Source: Oscillospiraceae bacterium (lineage in GTDB: Bacteria > Bacillota > Clostridia > Oscillospirales > Ruminococcaceae). Taken from it: a stretch of 64,000 nucleotides of DNA. Of this stretch, positions 52,508 through 62,688 are shown piece by piece. A program made the position numbers and the translations under genes. The notes below the pieces were generated by a model. The model did not search any database. It had not been told where the DNA came from and was given only the letters and a program-made list of their open reading frames with translations. Each line of letters starts with the position of its first letter. Positions within the stretch are counted from its first letter, which is position 1. Location of the stretch: assembly GCA_017848115.1 (NCBI GenBank), contig JAGAKZ010000029.1, positions 1-64,000 of the forward strand, written 5' to 3'.

Positions 52508-52642
52508 TTGTTTAAAGATATTGATTTCGGAACAGGTGTCAGCAGAAAGTATATTGATAAAAAAACACCTGAGAAAAAACTAATTAAATTAAGCAAAAAA
52601 ACTATTGATTTCTTGATATTCGTGTGGTATAATATTTTATAG
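52508..52642 (+). CDS. Possible small lysine-rich peptide upstream of rimP (44 aa)
   Basis: TTG start at 52508 with GGGAGTG 7 bp upstream and a good promoter 40 bp before. The 44-aa peptide is rich in Lys (MFKDIDFGTGVSRKYIDKKT..) and ends in a hydrophobic tail, DFLIFVWYNIL. Its last third overlaps the second promoter of the operon, so translation there could interfere with it. It may be a real small protein, a leader peptide or chance; no homologue recognised. Confidence 0.35.
   Translation: MFKDIDFGTGVSRKYIDKKTPEKKLIKLSKKTIDFLIFVWYNIL
52605..52633 (+). promoter_or_regulatory. Second promoter of the rimP-nusA-infB operon
   Basis: TTGATT (52605-52610), 17-bp spacer, TATAAT (52628-52633). Confidence 0.75.
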
Positions 52643-52655
52643 TATGATAAGCTGG

Positions 52656-52686
52656 AAAGGTCGGATAATTCCGACCTTTAATTTTG
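52656..52686 (+). terminator. Leader hairpin before rimP, attenuator candidate
   Basis: Perfect 10-bp stem (52656-52665 with 52670-52679), 4-nt loop, then AATTTTG. It lies 24 bp before the rimP start codon. Confidence 0.6.
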
Positions 52687-52702
52687 TATGGAGGTTTTCC
52701 GC

Positions 52703-53182
52703 TTGAAAATTAAGAAAAATGGTGCTACGGAACTTAAAGTTTATCAGATAGCTCAGCCTATAGCAGACGAACTTGGTTTTTCTATATGGGACGTTTCTTT
52801 CGTAAAGGAAGGCGCAGAGTGGTATCTGAGAGTTTTTATCGACAAGGAAGACGGTATAAATCTTGATGATTGTGAAGCAATGTCAAGACCGCTCAGTGAC
52901 AAGCTTGATGAGCTTGATCCGATTTCCGAGAGTTATTTTCTTGAAGTTGGTTCAGCAGGACTCGAAAGGGAACTTCTGAGAGAGTCACATTTTGATGCTT
53001 CGATCGGTAAGGATATACGTATACATCGTATAATAGCGGCTGATGGTGTAAAGGATTATGTCGGAACGCTTCTTGGCTACGACAAGACAAGTGTAAAGAT
53101 TTCTGTTGACGGTGAAGAAAAAGAAGTATTGTTATCCGATGTGGCATATATTAAGATATACGAAGAATTTGATTTTGAATAA
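52703..53182 (+). CDS. rimP: Ribosome maturation factor RimP
   Basis: Protein of 159 aa needed for 30S subunit maturation. Typical segments: YLRVFIDKEDGINLDDCEAMSRPLSDKLDELDPI and YFLEVGSAGLERELLRESHF. TTG at 52703 is chosen because GGAGG (52690-52694) is 8 bp upstream; the ATG at 52688 overlaps it. First clear gene of the nusA-infB operon, followed by nusA after 26 bp. Confidence 0.93.
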   Translation: MKIKKNGATELKVYQIAQPIADELGFSIWDVSFVKEGAEWYLRVFIDKEDGINLDDCEAMSRPLSDKLDELDPISESYFLEVGSAGLERELLRESHFDASIGKDIRIHRIIAADGVKDYVGTLLGYDKTSVKISVDGEEKEVLLSDVAYIKIYEEFDFE

Positions 53183-53208
53183 AATAATTTTGGAGGTCGT
53201 TTATTAAA

Positions 53209-54405
53209 ATGAACAAGGGTTTTTTCGACGCATTGACAATGCTTGGAGATGAAAACAGTGTATCAGTTGAAACATTGGTGGAAAAAATAAAATCCGCACT
53301 TATGAAAGCGGTAAAGAAATCATATCCGGATTGTGAAAATATAAATATCAACATAGATCCGGAAACACGTACATTTGAAATAAGCATTATCAAGCTCGTA
53401 GTAGAAGACGAACCGCTTGACGATAACGAAATCAATATCAGCGAAGCGAGAACTATTGACCCACGCGCATACATCGGTGGAATGGTAGCCGTAAAAATCG
53501 ATACTGCACAGTTTGGCAGAGCTGCGGCACAGTCAGCAAAGCAGTCAATCAAGACAGATCTCAGAGAGATCAACAGAGAAAATCTTCTCAATCAGTTCCA
53601 GAACAAGGAAAATGAATGCATAAGTGCAAAAGTAAATCAGATTGAGCCTAGTCGCGGAACTGCAACACTCATATATGACAAGACTGAACTTTATCTTTTC
53701 AAGAATGATCAGATACCGGGCGAAGTACTTAAAGAAGGCCAGATGGTAAAGGTATACATCACAGGTATCGTAAGCAAGGAAAAGAAACCGATAGTAAAGA
53801 TATCAAGAACACACAAAGATCTTGTAAAAAGACTTTTTGAACTTGAAGTTCCTGAAATATATGACGGCACAGTTGAGATAAAGTCTATCTCACGTGAAGC
53901 AGGTTCAAGAACAAAAATAGCTGTATGTTCAAAAAATCCCGATGTTGATGCTATAGGTTCATGTATCGGTCCTAAGAGATCAAGAATAACAAATATCGTA
54001 AATGAGTTAAACGGCGAAAAGATCGATATAGTTGTTTACAGCGAAGATGCATCCGAATTTATTGCAAAATCACTTGCACCTTCAGAAGTAGTAAAGGTAA
54101 TGCTTGATGAAGAATCAAAATCATGTACTGTAATAGTACCTGATTCACAGCTTTCACTTGCAATCGGAAACAAGGGACAGAATGCAAAGCTTGCAGCCAA
54201 GCTTACAGGTTACAAGATAGACATAAAGCCTCTTTCCGAAGTAGCAATGCAGCTTGAAGAAGAAGTAAATGCAGAAGAAACAGCAGCAGAAACTGCAGAA
54301 GTTGAAAATACAGAGGAAACAGCAGTTGAAACTGCAGAAGATGTTATGACAGAAGAAATAACTGAAGAAGTATTAGAAGAAGTTTCAGAGGAAACTGAGG
54401 AATAA
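53209..54405 (+). CDS. nusA: Transcription termination/antitermination factor NusA
   Basis: RNA polymerase-associated factor of 398 aa. N-terminal polymerase-binding domain (residues 1-130), S1 domain (about 135-200) and two KH domains (CIGPKRSRITNIVNELNGEKIDIV and AIGNKGQNAKLAAKLTGYKIDI). The last 50 residues are an unusual acidic tail of Glu, Ala, Thr and Val repeats. GGAGG ribosome site. Often limits its own operon; the leader hairpin before rimP fits this idea. Confidence 0.96.
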   Translation: MNKGFFDALTMLGDENSVSVETLVEKIKSALMKAVKKSYPDCENININIDPETRTFEISIIKLVVEDEPLDDNEINISEARTIDPRAYIGGMVAVKIDTAQFGRAAAQSAKQSIKTDLREINRENLLNQFQNKENECISAKVNQIEPSRGTATLIYDKTELYLFKNDQIPGEVLKEGQMVKVYITGIVSKEKKPIVKISRTHKDLVKRLFELEVPEIYDGTVEIKSISREAGSRTKIAVCSKNPDVDAIGSCIGPKRSRITNIVNELNGEKIDIVVYSEDASEFIAKSLAPSEVVKVMLDEESKSCTVIVPDSQLSLAIGNKGQNAKLAAKLTGYKIDIKPLSEVAMQLEEEVNAEETAAETAEVENTEETAVETAEDVMTEEITEEVLEEVSEETEE

Positions 54406-54408
54406 GTC

Positions 54409-54666
54409 ATGGCTGTAAAAAAAATCCCGATGCGTATGTGTTGCGGATGTGGTGAGATGAAGCCCAAAAAGGAACTCATAAGAGTTGTAAGAACTTCTGA
54501 AAATGAAGTAAAGCTTGATTTCACAGGACGTCTTAACGGCAGAGGCGCATATATATGTCCTGATAAAAGCTGTCTTGCAAAAGCAAGAAAAAGCAAGCGC
54601 ATAGAGAGAGCTTTTGAATGCAGGATAAGTGATGAATTGTATGAGGCGTTTGAAAATGAATTATGA
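54409..54666 (+). CDS. ylxR: YlxR family RNA-binding protein (DUF448)
   Basis: Small basic protein of 85 aa with the family start MRMCCGCGEMKPKKELIRVVR and the nucleic-acid face GRLNGRGAYICPDKSCLAKARKSKRIERAF. Always found between nusA and infB in Firmicutes and thought to bind RNA or modulate ribosome-related functions. It starts 3 bp after nusA and overlaps the next gene by 11 bp. Confidence 0.93.
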   Translation: MAVKKIPMRMCCGCGEMKPKKELIRVVRTSENEVKLDFTGRLNGRGAYICPDKSCLAKARKSKRIERAFECRISDELYEAFENEL

Positions 54667-54985
54667 TATAAAGTTTTTCAATCTTCTTACGATGTGTATA
54701 AAAGCAGGAAAACTGCTAAGAGGTTTTGATGTCTCAAAAGAGGCGGTTCTCGGCGGGGAAGCAGTATGTATAATGACTGCGGCCGGTATTTCACCCAAAA
54801 CTCTCAAAGAAGTAAATTTTATATGCGAGAAGAAAAAAGGTGTAAAGGTGATCGAACTTCCTTTTGACATGGAAACTATAGAAATAAATATAGGGAAAAA
54901 GGTGGGGGTAATGGCTGTCTGCGACAAAGGCTTTGCAAAAAAGTTTTCCGAATACGTAGATGCAATGAGTGAAGCTCCGGTCTGA
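54656..54985 (+). CDS. ylxQ: L7Ae-family ribosomal protein-like, YlxQ
   Basis: K-turn RNA-binding protein of 109 aa (L7Ae/L30e fold): KFFNLLTMCIKAGKLLRGFDVSKEAV, VCIMTAAGISPKTLKEV and VGVMAVCDKGFAKKF. Start ATG at 54656 lies within the end of ylxR, giving an 11-bp overlap and probable translational coupling. A start at 54629 would lengthen the overlap without a better ribosome site. Confidence 0.9.
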   Translation: MNYDIKFFNLLTMCIKAGKLLRGFDVSKEAVLGGEAVCIMTAAGISPKTLKEVNFICEKKKGVKVIELPFDMETIEINIGKKVGVMAVCDKGFAKKFSEYVDAMSEAPV

Positions 54986-55024
54986 AAGACAGCGTGAAAA
55001 TAGTAAAATCAGGAGGTATCGTAT

Positions 55025-57739
55025 ATGGTTACGGCAAAAAAGACTAAGATAAGTGATCTGGCTAAAGACTTGAACGTTAAGGCAAATGACATAGCAGAAC
55101 TTCTTGAGGGAGTTTCCGATTCAAAAAAGAAACCGTCATCGGTTCTTGCAGATGAAGAAATAAACATGGTTCTTGAACATTACACTCAGCTAAATCAGGT
55201 AGCCAATTTTGATGCCTACTTTGATCAGCGAAATAAAAAGTCACAGGCAAATTCAAAACAGGAGACTGTAGAGGAAAAACCGAAAACAGACAATGTTGAT
55301 AAAAAAGTTGATAAAGCTGACAAGGAAAAAGTTCAAGCCGGAAAACCAAAATCCGAAAAACCTGAACCTAAAAAAGCTGTAAAGAAACCCGAAAAACAGG
55401 AAAATAAAACTACTGTTACCGAGGAAAAGAAACAGCAGGATAAACACGAAGTCGAACCGGAAGCAAAAGTTGTCGAAAAGACAGAAGCTCCCGTACAAAT
55501 CACAAATGAAGAAAATCATGAATCAGATGATAAGAGGGAAACGATAGAAAATATGAATCAAAAAAATAATAACTCACAAACAAACAAATCACAGGAAACT
55601 GCAAAGTCAGAACAGAAAATGCAGTCATCAAGAAAACAAAAAGATTTTACAAGACCACAGCAGCAGAGCAAGCCAAAGCCGGTTAAAAAACAGGCAACGG
55701 ATAAGAGCACAAGCACAAATCGTGGCGAAAAGACAAATTTCAGTGCAAATATGGCATCTTCCACTCCTGAAAGATCAGTTCGTACTGTTGATACAAGAGG
55801 CAGTTATGTTGAACTTGACAAGTACAACGAAAGATATGAACAGATAGCACCAAGCAGTCATACAAAGGACAACTACACAAAGAAGCAGAAGATCAATCAG
55901 AAGTCTGCTCAGAAAAACAAGCATCTTTCAAAGAAGGAAACAGAAACAGAAAAGCTCCGCAGACTTGAACTTGAACGTGCAAGAAAACAGCAGCTTAAAG
56001 TTCTCATTCCGGATATAATAGTTGTAAGTGAACTTGCATCAAGACTTAAAGTTACAGCTACAGAAGTTATAAAGAAACTTATGGGTCTTGGCGTAATGGC
56101 TACTATAAATCAGGAGATCGACTTTGATACAGCGGCTCTTGTAGCTGATGAACTCGGCGCAAAGGTTGAAAAAGAAGTGATCATCACTATAGAAGAAAGA
56201 CTTATAGACGATACTGATTCTGAAGAAGATATGGTAGAGAGAAGTCCTGTAGTAGTTGTTATGGGTCACGTTGACCATGGTAAGACATCACTTCTTGACA
56301 ATATCAGAAAAGCAAACGTAACAGCATCTGAAGCAGGCGGTATTACACAGCATATCGGTGCTTACAAGGTAAGAGTAAATGATAAGACTATCACATTCCT
56401 TGATACACCGGGACACGAAGCGTTTACTTCTATGAGAGCAAGAGGTGCTTCTATAACAGATATCGCTATCCTTGTTGTTGCTGCCGATGACGGTATCATG
56501 CCACAGACAGTTGAAGCCATAAACCATGCAAAAGCAGCAGGTGTTTCAATAATAGTAGCTATAAACAAGATGGATAAGGAAGCTGCAAATCCTGATAAGG
56601 TAAAGCAGGAACTTACAGAACATGGTCTTGTTATAGAAGAATGGGGCGGAGATATCATATGTGTTCCTGTATCTGCAAAGACAGGTGAAGGTATAAACGA
56701 ACTTCTTGAAAACGTACTTCTCGTTGCAGAGTTCAGAGAACTCAAGGCAAATCCGAACCGTCTTGCAAAGGGTGCAGTAATCGAAGCAAGACTTGACAAG
56801 GGAAGAGGTCCTATAGCTACACTTCTCGTTCAGAACGGTACGCTCCATCAGGGTGATATAATCATTGCAGGTACATCTGTCGGCAGAGTAAGAGTAATGA
56901 CAAATGACAAGGGTAAGGAAGTAAAGAGTGCAGGTCCGTCTGTTCCTGTAGAAATAACAGGTCTTGCAGAAGTTCCGAGCGCCGGTGATACTTTCAACGC
57001 TGTAGAAGACGAGAGACTTGCAAGAGAACTCGTTGAGCAGAGAAAGCACGAAGCTAAGGAAGAACAGTTCAAGGCATATCAGAAGGTAACTCTTGATAAC
57101 CTCTTCAACCAGATCGCAGAAGGCGATATCAAGGAACTTCCTCTCATAGTAAAGGCTGACGTTCAGGGTTCTGTTGAAGCAGTTAAGCAGTCGCTTGAAA
57201 AACTTTCAAATGAAGAAGTAAGAGTAAGAGTTATTCACGGCGGTGTAGGTACTATCTCCGAAGGTGACGTAATGCTTGCAAATGCTTCAAACGCTATTAT
57301 CATAGGATTTAACGTAAGACCTGATCCTGTTGTAGCAGAAAACGCAAAGAAAGACGGCGTAGATATCAGACTTTACAGAATTATCTATGACGCAATAGAA
57401 GAAATCGAAACAGCTATGAAGGGTATGCTTGCTCCTAAGTACAGAGAGAACGTACTCGGACGTATAGAAGTAAGACAGGTATATAAGATCTCAAACGTTG
57501 GTACTGTCGCAGGTTCATATGTGCTTGACGGTAAGGTAACAAGAGCTTGTGAGATAAGAGTTGTAAGAGACGGTATAGTTGTTTCCGAAGACAAGATAGA
57601 CAGTCTCAAGCGTTTCAAGGACGACGCCAAGGAAGTTACAGCAGGTTATGAATGCGGTATCGGTCTTGAACACTTCAATGATATCAAGGAAGGCGATATT
57701 TTTGAAGCATTTATCATGGAAGAGTACCGTGAAGACTGA
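55025..57739 (+). CDS. infB: Translation initiation factor IF-2
   Basis: GTPase of 904 aa that brings initiator tRNA to the 30S subunit. A variable N-terminal part of about 330 residues is rich in Lys, Glu and Gln and of low complexity. The GTPase domain carries G1 [10 protein letters not shown]3 DTPGHEAF and G4 NKMDK. Two beta-barrels and the C-terminal tRNA-binding domain follow. GGAGG ribosome site. An internal start within residues 175-230 (ENMNQKNNN..) could yield a shorter form, as in other bacteria; not supported directly. Confidence 0.97.
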   Translation: MVTAKKTKISDLAKDLNVKANDIAELLEGVSDSKKKPSSVLADEEINMVLEHYTQLNQVANFDAYFDQRNKKSQANSKQETVEEKPKTDNVDKKVDKADKEKVQAGKPKSEKPEPKKAVKKPEKQENKTTVTEEKKQQDKHEVEPEAKVVEKTEAPVQITNEENHESDDKRETIENMNQKNNNSQTNKSQETAKSEQKMQSSRKQKDFTRPQQQSKPKPVKKQATDKSTSTNRGEKTNFSANMASSTPERSVRTVDTRGSYVELDKYNERYEQIAPSSHTKDNYTKKQKINQKSAQKNKHLSKKETETEKLRRLELERARKQQLKVLIPDIIVVSELASRLKVTATEVIKKLMGLGVMATINQEIDFDTAALVADELGAKVEKEVIITIEERLIDDTDSEEDMVERSPVVVVMGHVDHGKTSLLDNIRKANVTASEAGGITQHIGAYKVRVNDKTITFLDTPGHEAFTSMRARGASITDIAILVVAADDGIMPQTVEAINHAKAAGVSIIVAINKMDKEAANPDKVKQELTEHGLVIEEWGGDIICVPVSAKTGEGINELLENVLLVAEFRELKANPNRLAKGAVIEARLDKGRGPIATLLVQNGTLHQGDIIIAGTSVGRVRVMTNDKGKEVKSAGPSVPVEITGLAEVPSAGDTFNAVEDERLARELVEQRKHEAKEEQFKAYQKVTLDNLFNQIAEGDIKELPLIVKADVQGSVEAVKQSLEKLSNEEVRVRVIHGGVGTISEGDVMLANASNAIIIGFNVRPDPVVAENAKKDGVDIRLYRIIYDAIEEIETAMKGMLAPKYRENVLGRIEVRQVYKISNVGTVAGSYVLDGKVTRACEIRVVRDGIVVSEDKIDSLKRFKDDAKEVTAGYECGIGLEHFNDIKEGDIFEAFIMEEYRED

Positions 57740-57770
57740 TAAAAGATAAAGTTGAGGGAGGCATAAATCA

Positions 57771-58115
57771 ATGGCTAGTTTTAAAGCAGGCAGACTCGGA
57801 GAGGATATAAAAAGAGAACTTACAGCTATCTTAAGAGAACTTAAAGATCCGAGAATAGCAGAATTTCTTACTATAGTAAGAGTTGATCTTTCAAATGATC
57901 TTTCACACTGCAAAGTGTATGTTTCCAGTTTTGATGGTATTGAATCGGCACAGCAGTCGGTAAAAGGACTTACAAGTGCATCAGGATATATAAAGAGAGA
58001 GCTTTTTGCCCGTCTTAAAATGAGAAAAAGCCCCGAACTCAAATTTATAGCTGACAATTCCATCGAAAGAAGTACCGAGATCAATAAGATCATCGATAAT
58101 TTTGAACACGAATAA
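57771..58115 (+). CDS. rbfA: Ribosome-binding factor A
   Basis: KH-fold protein of 114 aa that helps mature the 16S rRNA 5' end. Motifs: LGEDIKRELTAILRELKDPRI near the start, LSHCKVYVS, and RKSPELKFIADNSIERSTEI. GAGGGAGG ribosome site, 31 bp after infB. Confidence 0.95.
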   Translation: MASFKAGRLGEDIKRELTAILRELKDPRIAEFLTIVRVDLSNDLSHCKVYVSSFDGIESAQQSVKGLTSASGYIKRELFARLKMRKSPELKFIADNSIERSTEINKIIDNFEHE

Positions 58116-58156
58116 ATGTTTTGTTTTCACCCATAACTGAAAGGAAAGAGTATTTT

Positions 58157-59110
58157 ATGCAGATAGATTACAAACAGGCAGCCGAAATAATCAGATCCTG
58201 CGACAATGTTCACATCCTGACTCATCAGAGTCCGGACGGTGATACGCTCGGATCGGGTTTCGCCCTTTACTTCGCACTCAGAGCAATGAATAAAAGAGCC
58301 GCTGTTATATGTCCTGACGGTATTATACAACGGTACAGGTTTATATGTCAGGGATACGAAGAAGAGGAAACATTTGAACCTGAATGTGTTATAGCAGTAG
58401 ATATTGCTGATCCTGGACTTATGGGTGAAGTACAGCAGAAGTATGAAAATATAGTTGATCTGTGTATAGATCATCATATATCAAATACTATGTATGCAAA
58501 GAAAACACTGGTAAATCCGAATGCATCGGCAGCCTGCGAAGTTATGTATCACCTGTTTTCAGAACTCGGTACAAAGATAGATGACAATATCGCACGCTGT
58601 CTTTACACCGGAATCGCAACTGATACAGGTTGTTTCAAGTATTCAAACACAACTCCTTCAGCTCATATAATAGCAGCTGAAATGATCGGATACAATATAG
58701 ACTTTGCGACTATCAACCGTGAAATGTTTGATATAAAGAGCAAGGAACGACTTTACCTTGAACAGCATATCGTAGACCATATGGAAACATATCATAACGA
58801 AAAATGTGCAGTCCTCTGTATAACAGAGGATCTCTGTACACGGCTTGGAGTAGATATGGAGGAACTTGACGGTGTTGCAGGTCTTCCGCTTCAGATACAG
58901 GGTATGGAAGTGGCTGTTACGATGAAGGAGAAAAAGCCGGGCGTTTATAAAATATCCATGCGTTCTGCCGGTAAGATAAATGTTTCGCGCATATGTCAGC
59001 AACTCGGTGGCGGAGGTCATGTAAATGCCGCAGGCTGTCTTGTGACAGGCGGACTTGATGACGCAAAAGCACAGATAGTTGAAGTTGTCGGAAAGGCGCT
59101 GGGTGAATAA
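58157..59110 (+). CDS. nrnA: DHH/DHHA1 phosphoesterase, NrnA-like (oligoribonuclease / pAp phosphatase)
   Basis: Mn2+ enzyme of 317 aa expected to degrade very short RNAs and/or 3',5'-pAp. DHH motifs: SPDGDTLGSG (residues about 27-36), AVDIADPG, DHHISNTMYA and TGIATDTGCFKYSNT. The DHHA1 end has GGGGHVNAAGC. ATG at 58157 with AAAGGAAAG; an upstream ATG at 58121 lacks a site. Located in the infB operon as in other Firmicutes. Confidence 0.93.
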   Translation: MQIDYKQAAEIIRSCDNVHILTHQSPDGDTLGSGFALYFALRAMNKRAAVICPDGIIQRYRFICQGYEEEETFEPECVIAVDIADPGLMGEVQQKYENIVDLCIDHHISNTMYAKKTLVNPNASAACEVMYHLFSELGTKIDDNIARCLYTGIATDTGCFKYSNTTPSAHIIAAEMIGYNIDFATINREMFDIKSKERLYLEQHIVDHMETYHNEKCAVLCITEDLCTRLGVDMEELDGVAGLPLQIQGMEVAVTMKEKKPGVYKISMRSAGKINVSRICQQLGGGGHVNAAGCLVTGGLDDAKAQIVEVVGKALGE

Positions 59111-60010
59111 GTGAACGGCATATTATGTATAAATAAACCGGAAGGATTTACTTCGTTTGATGTTGTCGCAAAGCTTCGGGGAATACTTAAAACCCGTAAG
59201 ATAGGTCATGCAGGAACGCTTGATCCTATGGCTACAGGAGTGCTTCCCGTATTTGTCGGAGGCGCTACAAAAGCCTGCGACATAATGCCTGACAACACCA
59301 AATCATACAGAGCAGGATTTAAGCTTGGTATACAGACCGATACACAGGATATAACGGGTACTGTACTTGGTGAAGCTCATGATGTATCGGATATTTCAGA
59401 AGAAAAAATAAAAAAAGAGCTTGTAAACTTTACAGGTGACATAATGCAGATACCGCCGATGTATTCGGCTGTTTCTGTAAATGGTAAGCGACTCTACGAA
59501 CTGGCAAGACAGGGCATAGAGGTGGAACGCAAGCCAAGGGGCATATCGGTAAAAAGGCTTGTACTTGAAGAGTATGACGAGAGCAAAGGTGAAGGTGTTC
59601 TCTTTATAGAGTGTTCAAAAGGAACATATATAAGAACTATAATCCACGATATCGGTGTTTCTCTCGGTTGTGGCGGAGTTATGACTTCACTTGTACGCAC
59701 ATCATCAAACGGTTTTGAACTTTCCGAATCCGTTACACTCGATACAGTACAAAAATACGCCGACGAAGGCAGAGCAGAGGAACTTTTTACACCTGTTGAA
59801 AGAGTTTTTGAAGAACTTCCCCTGATATGTCTTGATAAAAGAAATACGCAGTTGTACAAAAATGGTGTAAAGCTTTATATTGACAAGTTGGGTATTGAAA
59901 ACAGCACTGAAGATGTCAGATACAGAGTTGTGTCATATGAAAGAAAATTTATGGGACTTGCTTTTGTAAAGGACGGCTGTCTGCGTGTTTATAAAAATTT
60001 TGCACAATGA
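59111..60010 (+). CDS. truB: tRNA pseudouridine-55 synthase
   Basis: Enzyme of 299 aa that makes pseudouridine 55 in the T loop of tRNAs. Catalytic aspartate in HAGTLDPMATGVLPV (residues about 36-50). KSYRAGFKLG and the C-terminal thumb/PUA-like part follow. GTG start directly after the nrnA stop (no gap), so translation is coupled. Confidence 0.95.
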   Translation: MNGILCINKPEGFTSFDVVAKLRGILKTRKIGHAGTLDPMATGVLPVFVGGATKACDIMPDNTKSYRAGFKLGIQTDTQDITGTVLGEAHDVSDISEEKIKKELVNFTGDIMQIPPMYSAVSVNGKRLYELARQGIEVERKPRGISVKRLVLEEYDESKGEGVLFIECSKGTYIRTIIHDIGVSLGCGGVMTSLVRTSSNGFELSESVTLDTVQKYADEGRAEELFTPVERVFEELPLICLDKRNTQLYKNGVKLYIDKLGIENSTEDVRYRVVSYERKFMGLAFVKDGCLRVYKNFAQ

Positions 60011-60039
60011 TCGTCCTGAAAATTTAAGTGCGTAAATAT

Positions 60040-60066
60040 GTTTAGTTGACTAAACTGTTTTTTAAA
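60040..60066 (+). terminator. Weak intrinsic terminator between truB and ribF
   Basis: GTTTAG (60040-60045) and CTAAAC (60050-60055) around TTGA, then TGTTTTTT. May reduce ribF transcription. Confidence 0.45.
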
Positions 60067-60096
60067 AAAATAAGCTACTGACAATGAGGTGTTCTT

Positions 60097-61014
60097 TTGA
60101 AAAATATAACAGCAACAGATACTGTAGCGGAACGTCCGACTGCGGTAGCACTTGGAATATTTGACGGTGTTCACCTTGGTCACAGGGCGATATTTGATAA
60201 AGTAAAAGAGTATGAAAAACAGGGGCTTTCTCCGGCTGTATTTACATTTAAAACAGAAAGTATTTCTGTAAAACACGGAAAAAAGTACAGCTATATTTAT
60301 ACCAGCAATACAAAAATGAAGATTTTTGAGAGTATGGGTATAGAATATGTATATGCGCCTGATTTTTCACAGCTTAAAGGTTTGTCGTGCGAGGAATTTG
60401 TCAGAGATATACTTGTAAAAAAGATGAATGCCTCAGCAGTTGTCTGCGGACCTAAGTTCAGATTTGGAAAAGGTGCGGCAGGCGGTGTGGACGAGCTTTT
60501 TGCAATGGGTAAAAAATACGGTTTTGACGTGGGATATGTTGAACCGGTTTATATAGATAATTCAGTAGTGTCATCATCAGCTGTAAAAGAGTTTCTCTCA
60601 AGGTCGGATATAGCAGGTGCGGAGCGCTTTCTCGGACACGGATACACGATAGAAGGCAGAGTGTGCGAGGGAAATCGTATAGGAAGGACGATAGACTTTC
60701 CTACGATAAATCAGTACTTCGATAAAAATCAGCTGATACCGCAATACGGTGTGTATTCTTCTGTAACATATATCGATGGCAGAGAGTACCTGTCTGTTAC
60801 AAATATAGGCGTAAAACCTACAGTTGACAGCAGTGGTATCCCGCTTGCGGAAACTCACATTTTAGGTTACAGCGGAAATCTTTATGATAAAGAAATGACA
60901 GTAAGACTTACAGAATATATACGTGGTGAATGCCGTTTTTCATCTGTAGATGAGCTGAAAAAGCAGATAAAAGCAGACGTTCAGAAGGTAAAGACCACAG
61001 GAGGTATAAAATAA
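60097..61014 (+). CDS. ribF: Bifunctional riboflavin kinase / FAD synthetase
   Basis: Protein of 305 aa making FMN and FAD. N-terminal nucleotidyltransferase: ALGIFDGVHLGHRAIFDK with the HLGH-type motif, then CGPKFRFGKGAAG. C-terminal kinase: GRVCEGNRIGRTIDFPTIN and GVYSSVTYIDG. Start is a TTG with TGAGGTG upstream. The typical place after truB supports it. No FMN riboswitch is seen. Confidence 0.94.
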   Translation: MKNITATDTVAERPTAVALGIFDGVHLGHRAIFDKVKEYEKQGLSPAVFTFKTESISVKHGKKYSYIYTSNTKMKIFESMGIEYVYAPDFSQLKGLSCEEFVRDILVKKMNASAVVCGPKFRFGKGAAGGVDELFAMGKKYGFDVGYVEPVYIDNSVVSSSAVKEFLSRSDIAGAERFLGHGYTIEGRVCEGNRIGRTIDFPTINQYFDKNQLIPQYGVYSSVTYIDGREYLSVTNIGVKPTVDSSGIPLAETHILGYSGNLYDKEMTVRLTEYIRGECRFSSVDELKKQIKADVQKVKTTGGIK

Positions 61015-62670
61015 ATGGATTTTGAAAAATTAGCAGAACTTCTGTTTCCGGATATAAAAAACACACCGGATTATTATGAAAATCTCTATCCGGCAAGAGA
61101 ACTTCCCGACAAGGCAGAAGTAACACGTATAGGACCAAGCCCTACAGGATTTATCCATCTCGGAAATCTTTACAGTGCAATGGCAGGCGAACGTCTTGCA
61201 CACAGAAGCGGTGGTGTGTTCTATCTCCGTATCGAAGACACAGATAACAAGCGTAAAGTTGAAGGTGCAGTAGAATCTGTAATTTCTTCGCTTGATTATT
61301 TTAATATAAAGTTTGACGAAGGTGCAGAAGTTGACCGTCAGGCAGGCAAGACATCATACGGTCCTTTCTATCAGCGTCAGAGAGCGGAAATATATCAGAC
61401 ATTTGTAAAGGATCTTGTAAAAAAAGGTCTGGCTTATCCTTGTTTCTGCAGTGAAGATGATATAAATGCCATAAGAGAAGTTCAGACAGAGCAGAAGCTT
61501 GATATCGGCTACTATGGCAAATGGGCAAAATGCCGTGATCTTACTTTTGAAGAGATCGAAAGCAGAATCAAAAACGGCGATCCGTACAGTATGCGTCTGA
61601 GATCAGCAGGACAGCCGGGAAATACAATAAAATTCAAAGATGAAATAATGGGTGAGATAACTCTTCCTGAAAATATTATGGACGTTGTTATCCTCAAATC
61701 CGATGGTATACCGACATATCATTTTGCACACGCTGTAGACGATCATCTTATGAGAACTACTACAGTAATAAGAGGTTGTGAATGGCTTCCGTCTGTTCCG
61801 ACACACGTTGAACTCTTTAACGTTCTCGGTTTCAGAAGACCGAAGTATGCTCATACAGCACAGCTTATGAAGATAGAGGACGGAAAGAAGAGAAAGCTTT
61901 CCAAGAGAAAAGACCCTGAGCTTTCACTCGGATATTATCGTGAACTCGGATATCACCCTGAAGCAGTAAGAGTATATCTTCTCACTATACTTAACTCAAA
62001 CTTTGAAGAATGGTATCAGAAAAATCAGGGCGTACCGATAGAAGAATTTAAGTTCTCTCTCAATAAAATGGGCGTTTCAGGTATACTTTTCGATTTGCTT
62101 AAACTTGATGATATAAGCGGAACACTCATTTCAAATATGGAAAGAGAAGAAGTTTACGATTATTTCTACAAATGGATGAACGAATACAAGCCTGAGTCTG
62201 TACCTGTTTATTTTGCAGACCCTGAAAAAATGGGTAAGATCATGGATCTTTGCATGGGTATCGGACAGAAGAGAAGACGTAAGGACTTTATAAACTGCAT
62301 TCAGATGTATGATTTCCTCTCATATTTCTTTGATGAAATATTTGCGCCTGTTTATGAGTTTGAAAAATATGAAGATATGACTGCTATTATCGAAGAGTTC
62401 AAAAACACTTATGATTATAACGATGATGCAAGCACATGGTTCTCAAAACTTAAACTTATCGCTGACAAATTTGGCTATGCGTCAGATATGAAGGCGTATA
62501 AGCAGGATCCTGAAGGTTACAAGGGAAATGTAAGTCATGTAGCTGAGATAATAAGAGTAGCTCTTACAGGTAAGAAAAATACACCTGATCTCTGGACTAT
62601 CATGCAGATACTCGGTAATGACAGCTGTATGACACGTCTTGACAAGGCTCTTTCATACCTTGGCAAATAA
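61015..62670 (+). CDS. gltX: Glutamyl-tRNA synthetase
   Basis: Class I synthetase of 551 aa. The HIGH-type motif reads GPSPTGFIHLGN, and KLSKRKD is the KMSKS equivalent. RIEDTDNKR is the glutamate and ATP contact. The C-terminal anticodon domain is longer than the usual 480-aa form. Whether it also charges tRNA-Gln (non-discriminating, as in most Firmicutes with GatCAB) is not readable here. It starts directly after the ribF stop with GGAGG inside ribF. Confidence 0.93.
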   Translation: MDFEKLAELLFPDIKNTPDYYENLYPARELPDKAEVTRIGPSPTGFIHLGNLYSAMAGERLAHRSGGVFYLRIEDTDNKRKVEGAVESVISSLDYFNIKFDEGAEVDRQAGKTSYGPFYQRQRAEIYQTFVKDLVKKGLAYPCFCSEDDINAIREVQTEQKLDIGYYGKWAKCRDLTFEEIESRIKNGDPYSMRLRSAGQPGNTIKFKDEIMGEITLPENIMDVVILKSDGIPTYHFAHAVDDHLMRTTTVIRGCEWLPSVPTHVELFNVLGFRRPKYAHTAQLMKIEDGKKRKLSKRKDPELSLGYYRELGYHPEAVRVYLLTILNSNFEEWYQKNQGVPIEEFKFSLNKMGVSGILFDLLKLDDISGTLISNMEREEVYDYFYKWMNEYKPESVPVYFADPEKMGKIMDLCMGIGQKRRRKDFINCIQMYDFLSYFFDEIFAPVYEFEKYEDMTAIIEEFKNTYDYNDDASTWFSKLKLIADKFGYASDMKAYKQDPEGYKGNVSHVAEIIRVALTGKKNTPDLWTIMQILGNDSCMTRLDKALSYLGK

Positions 62671-62688
62671 CAATTTCGGAGGACATAT

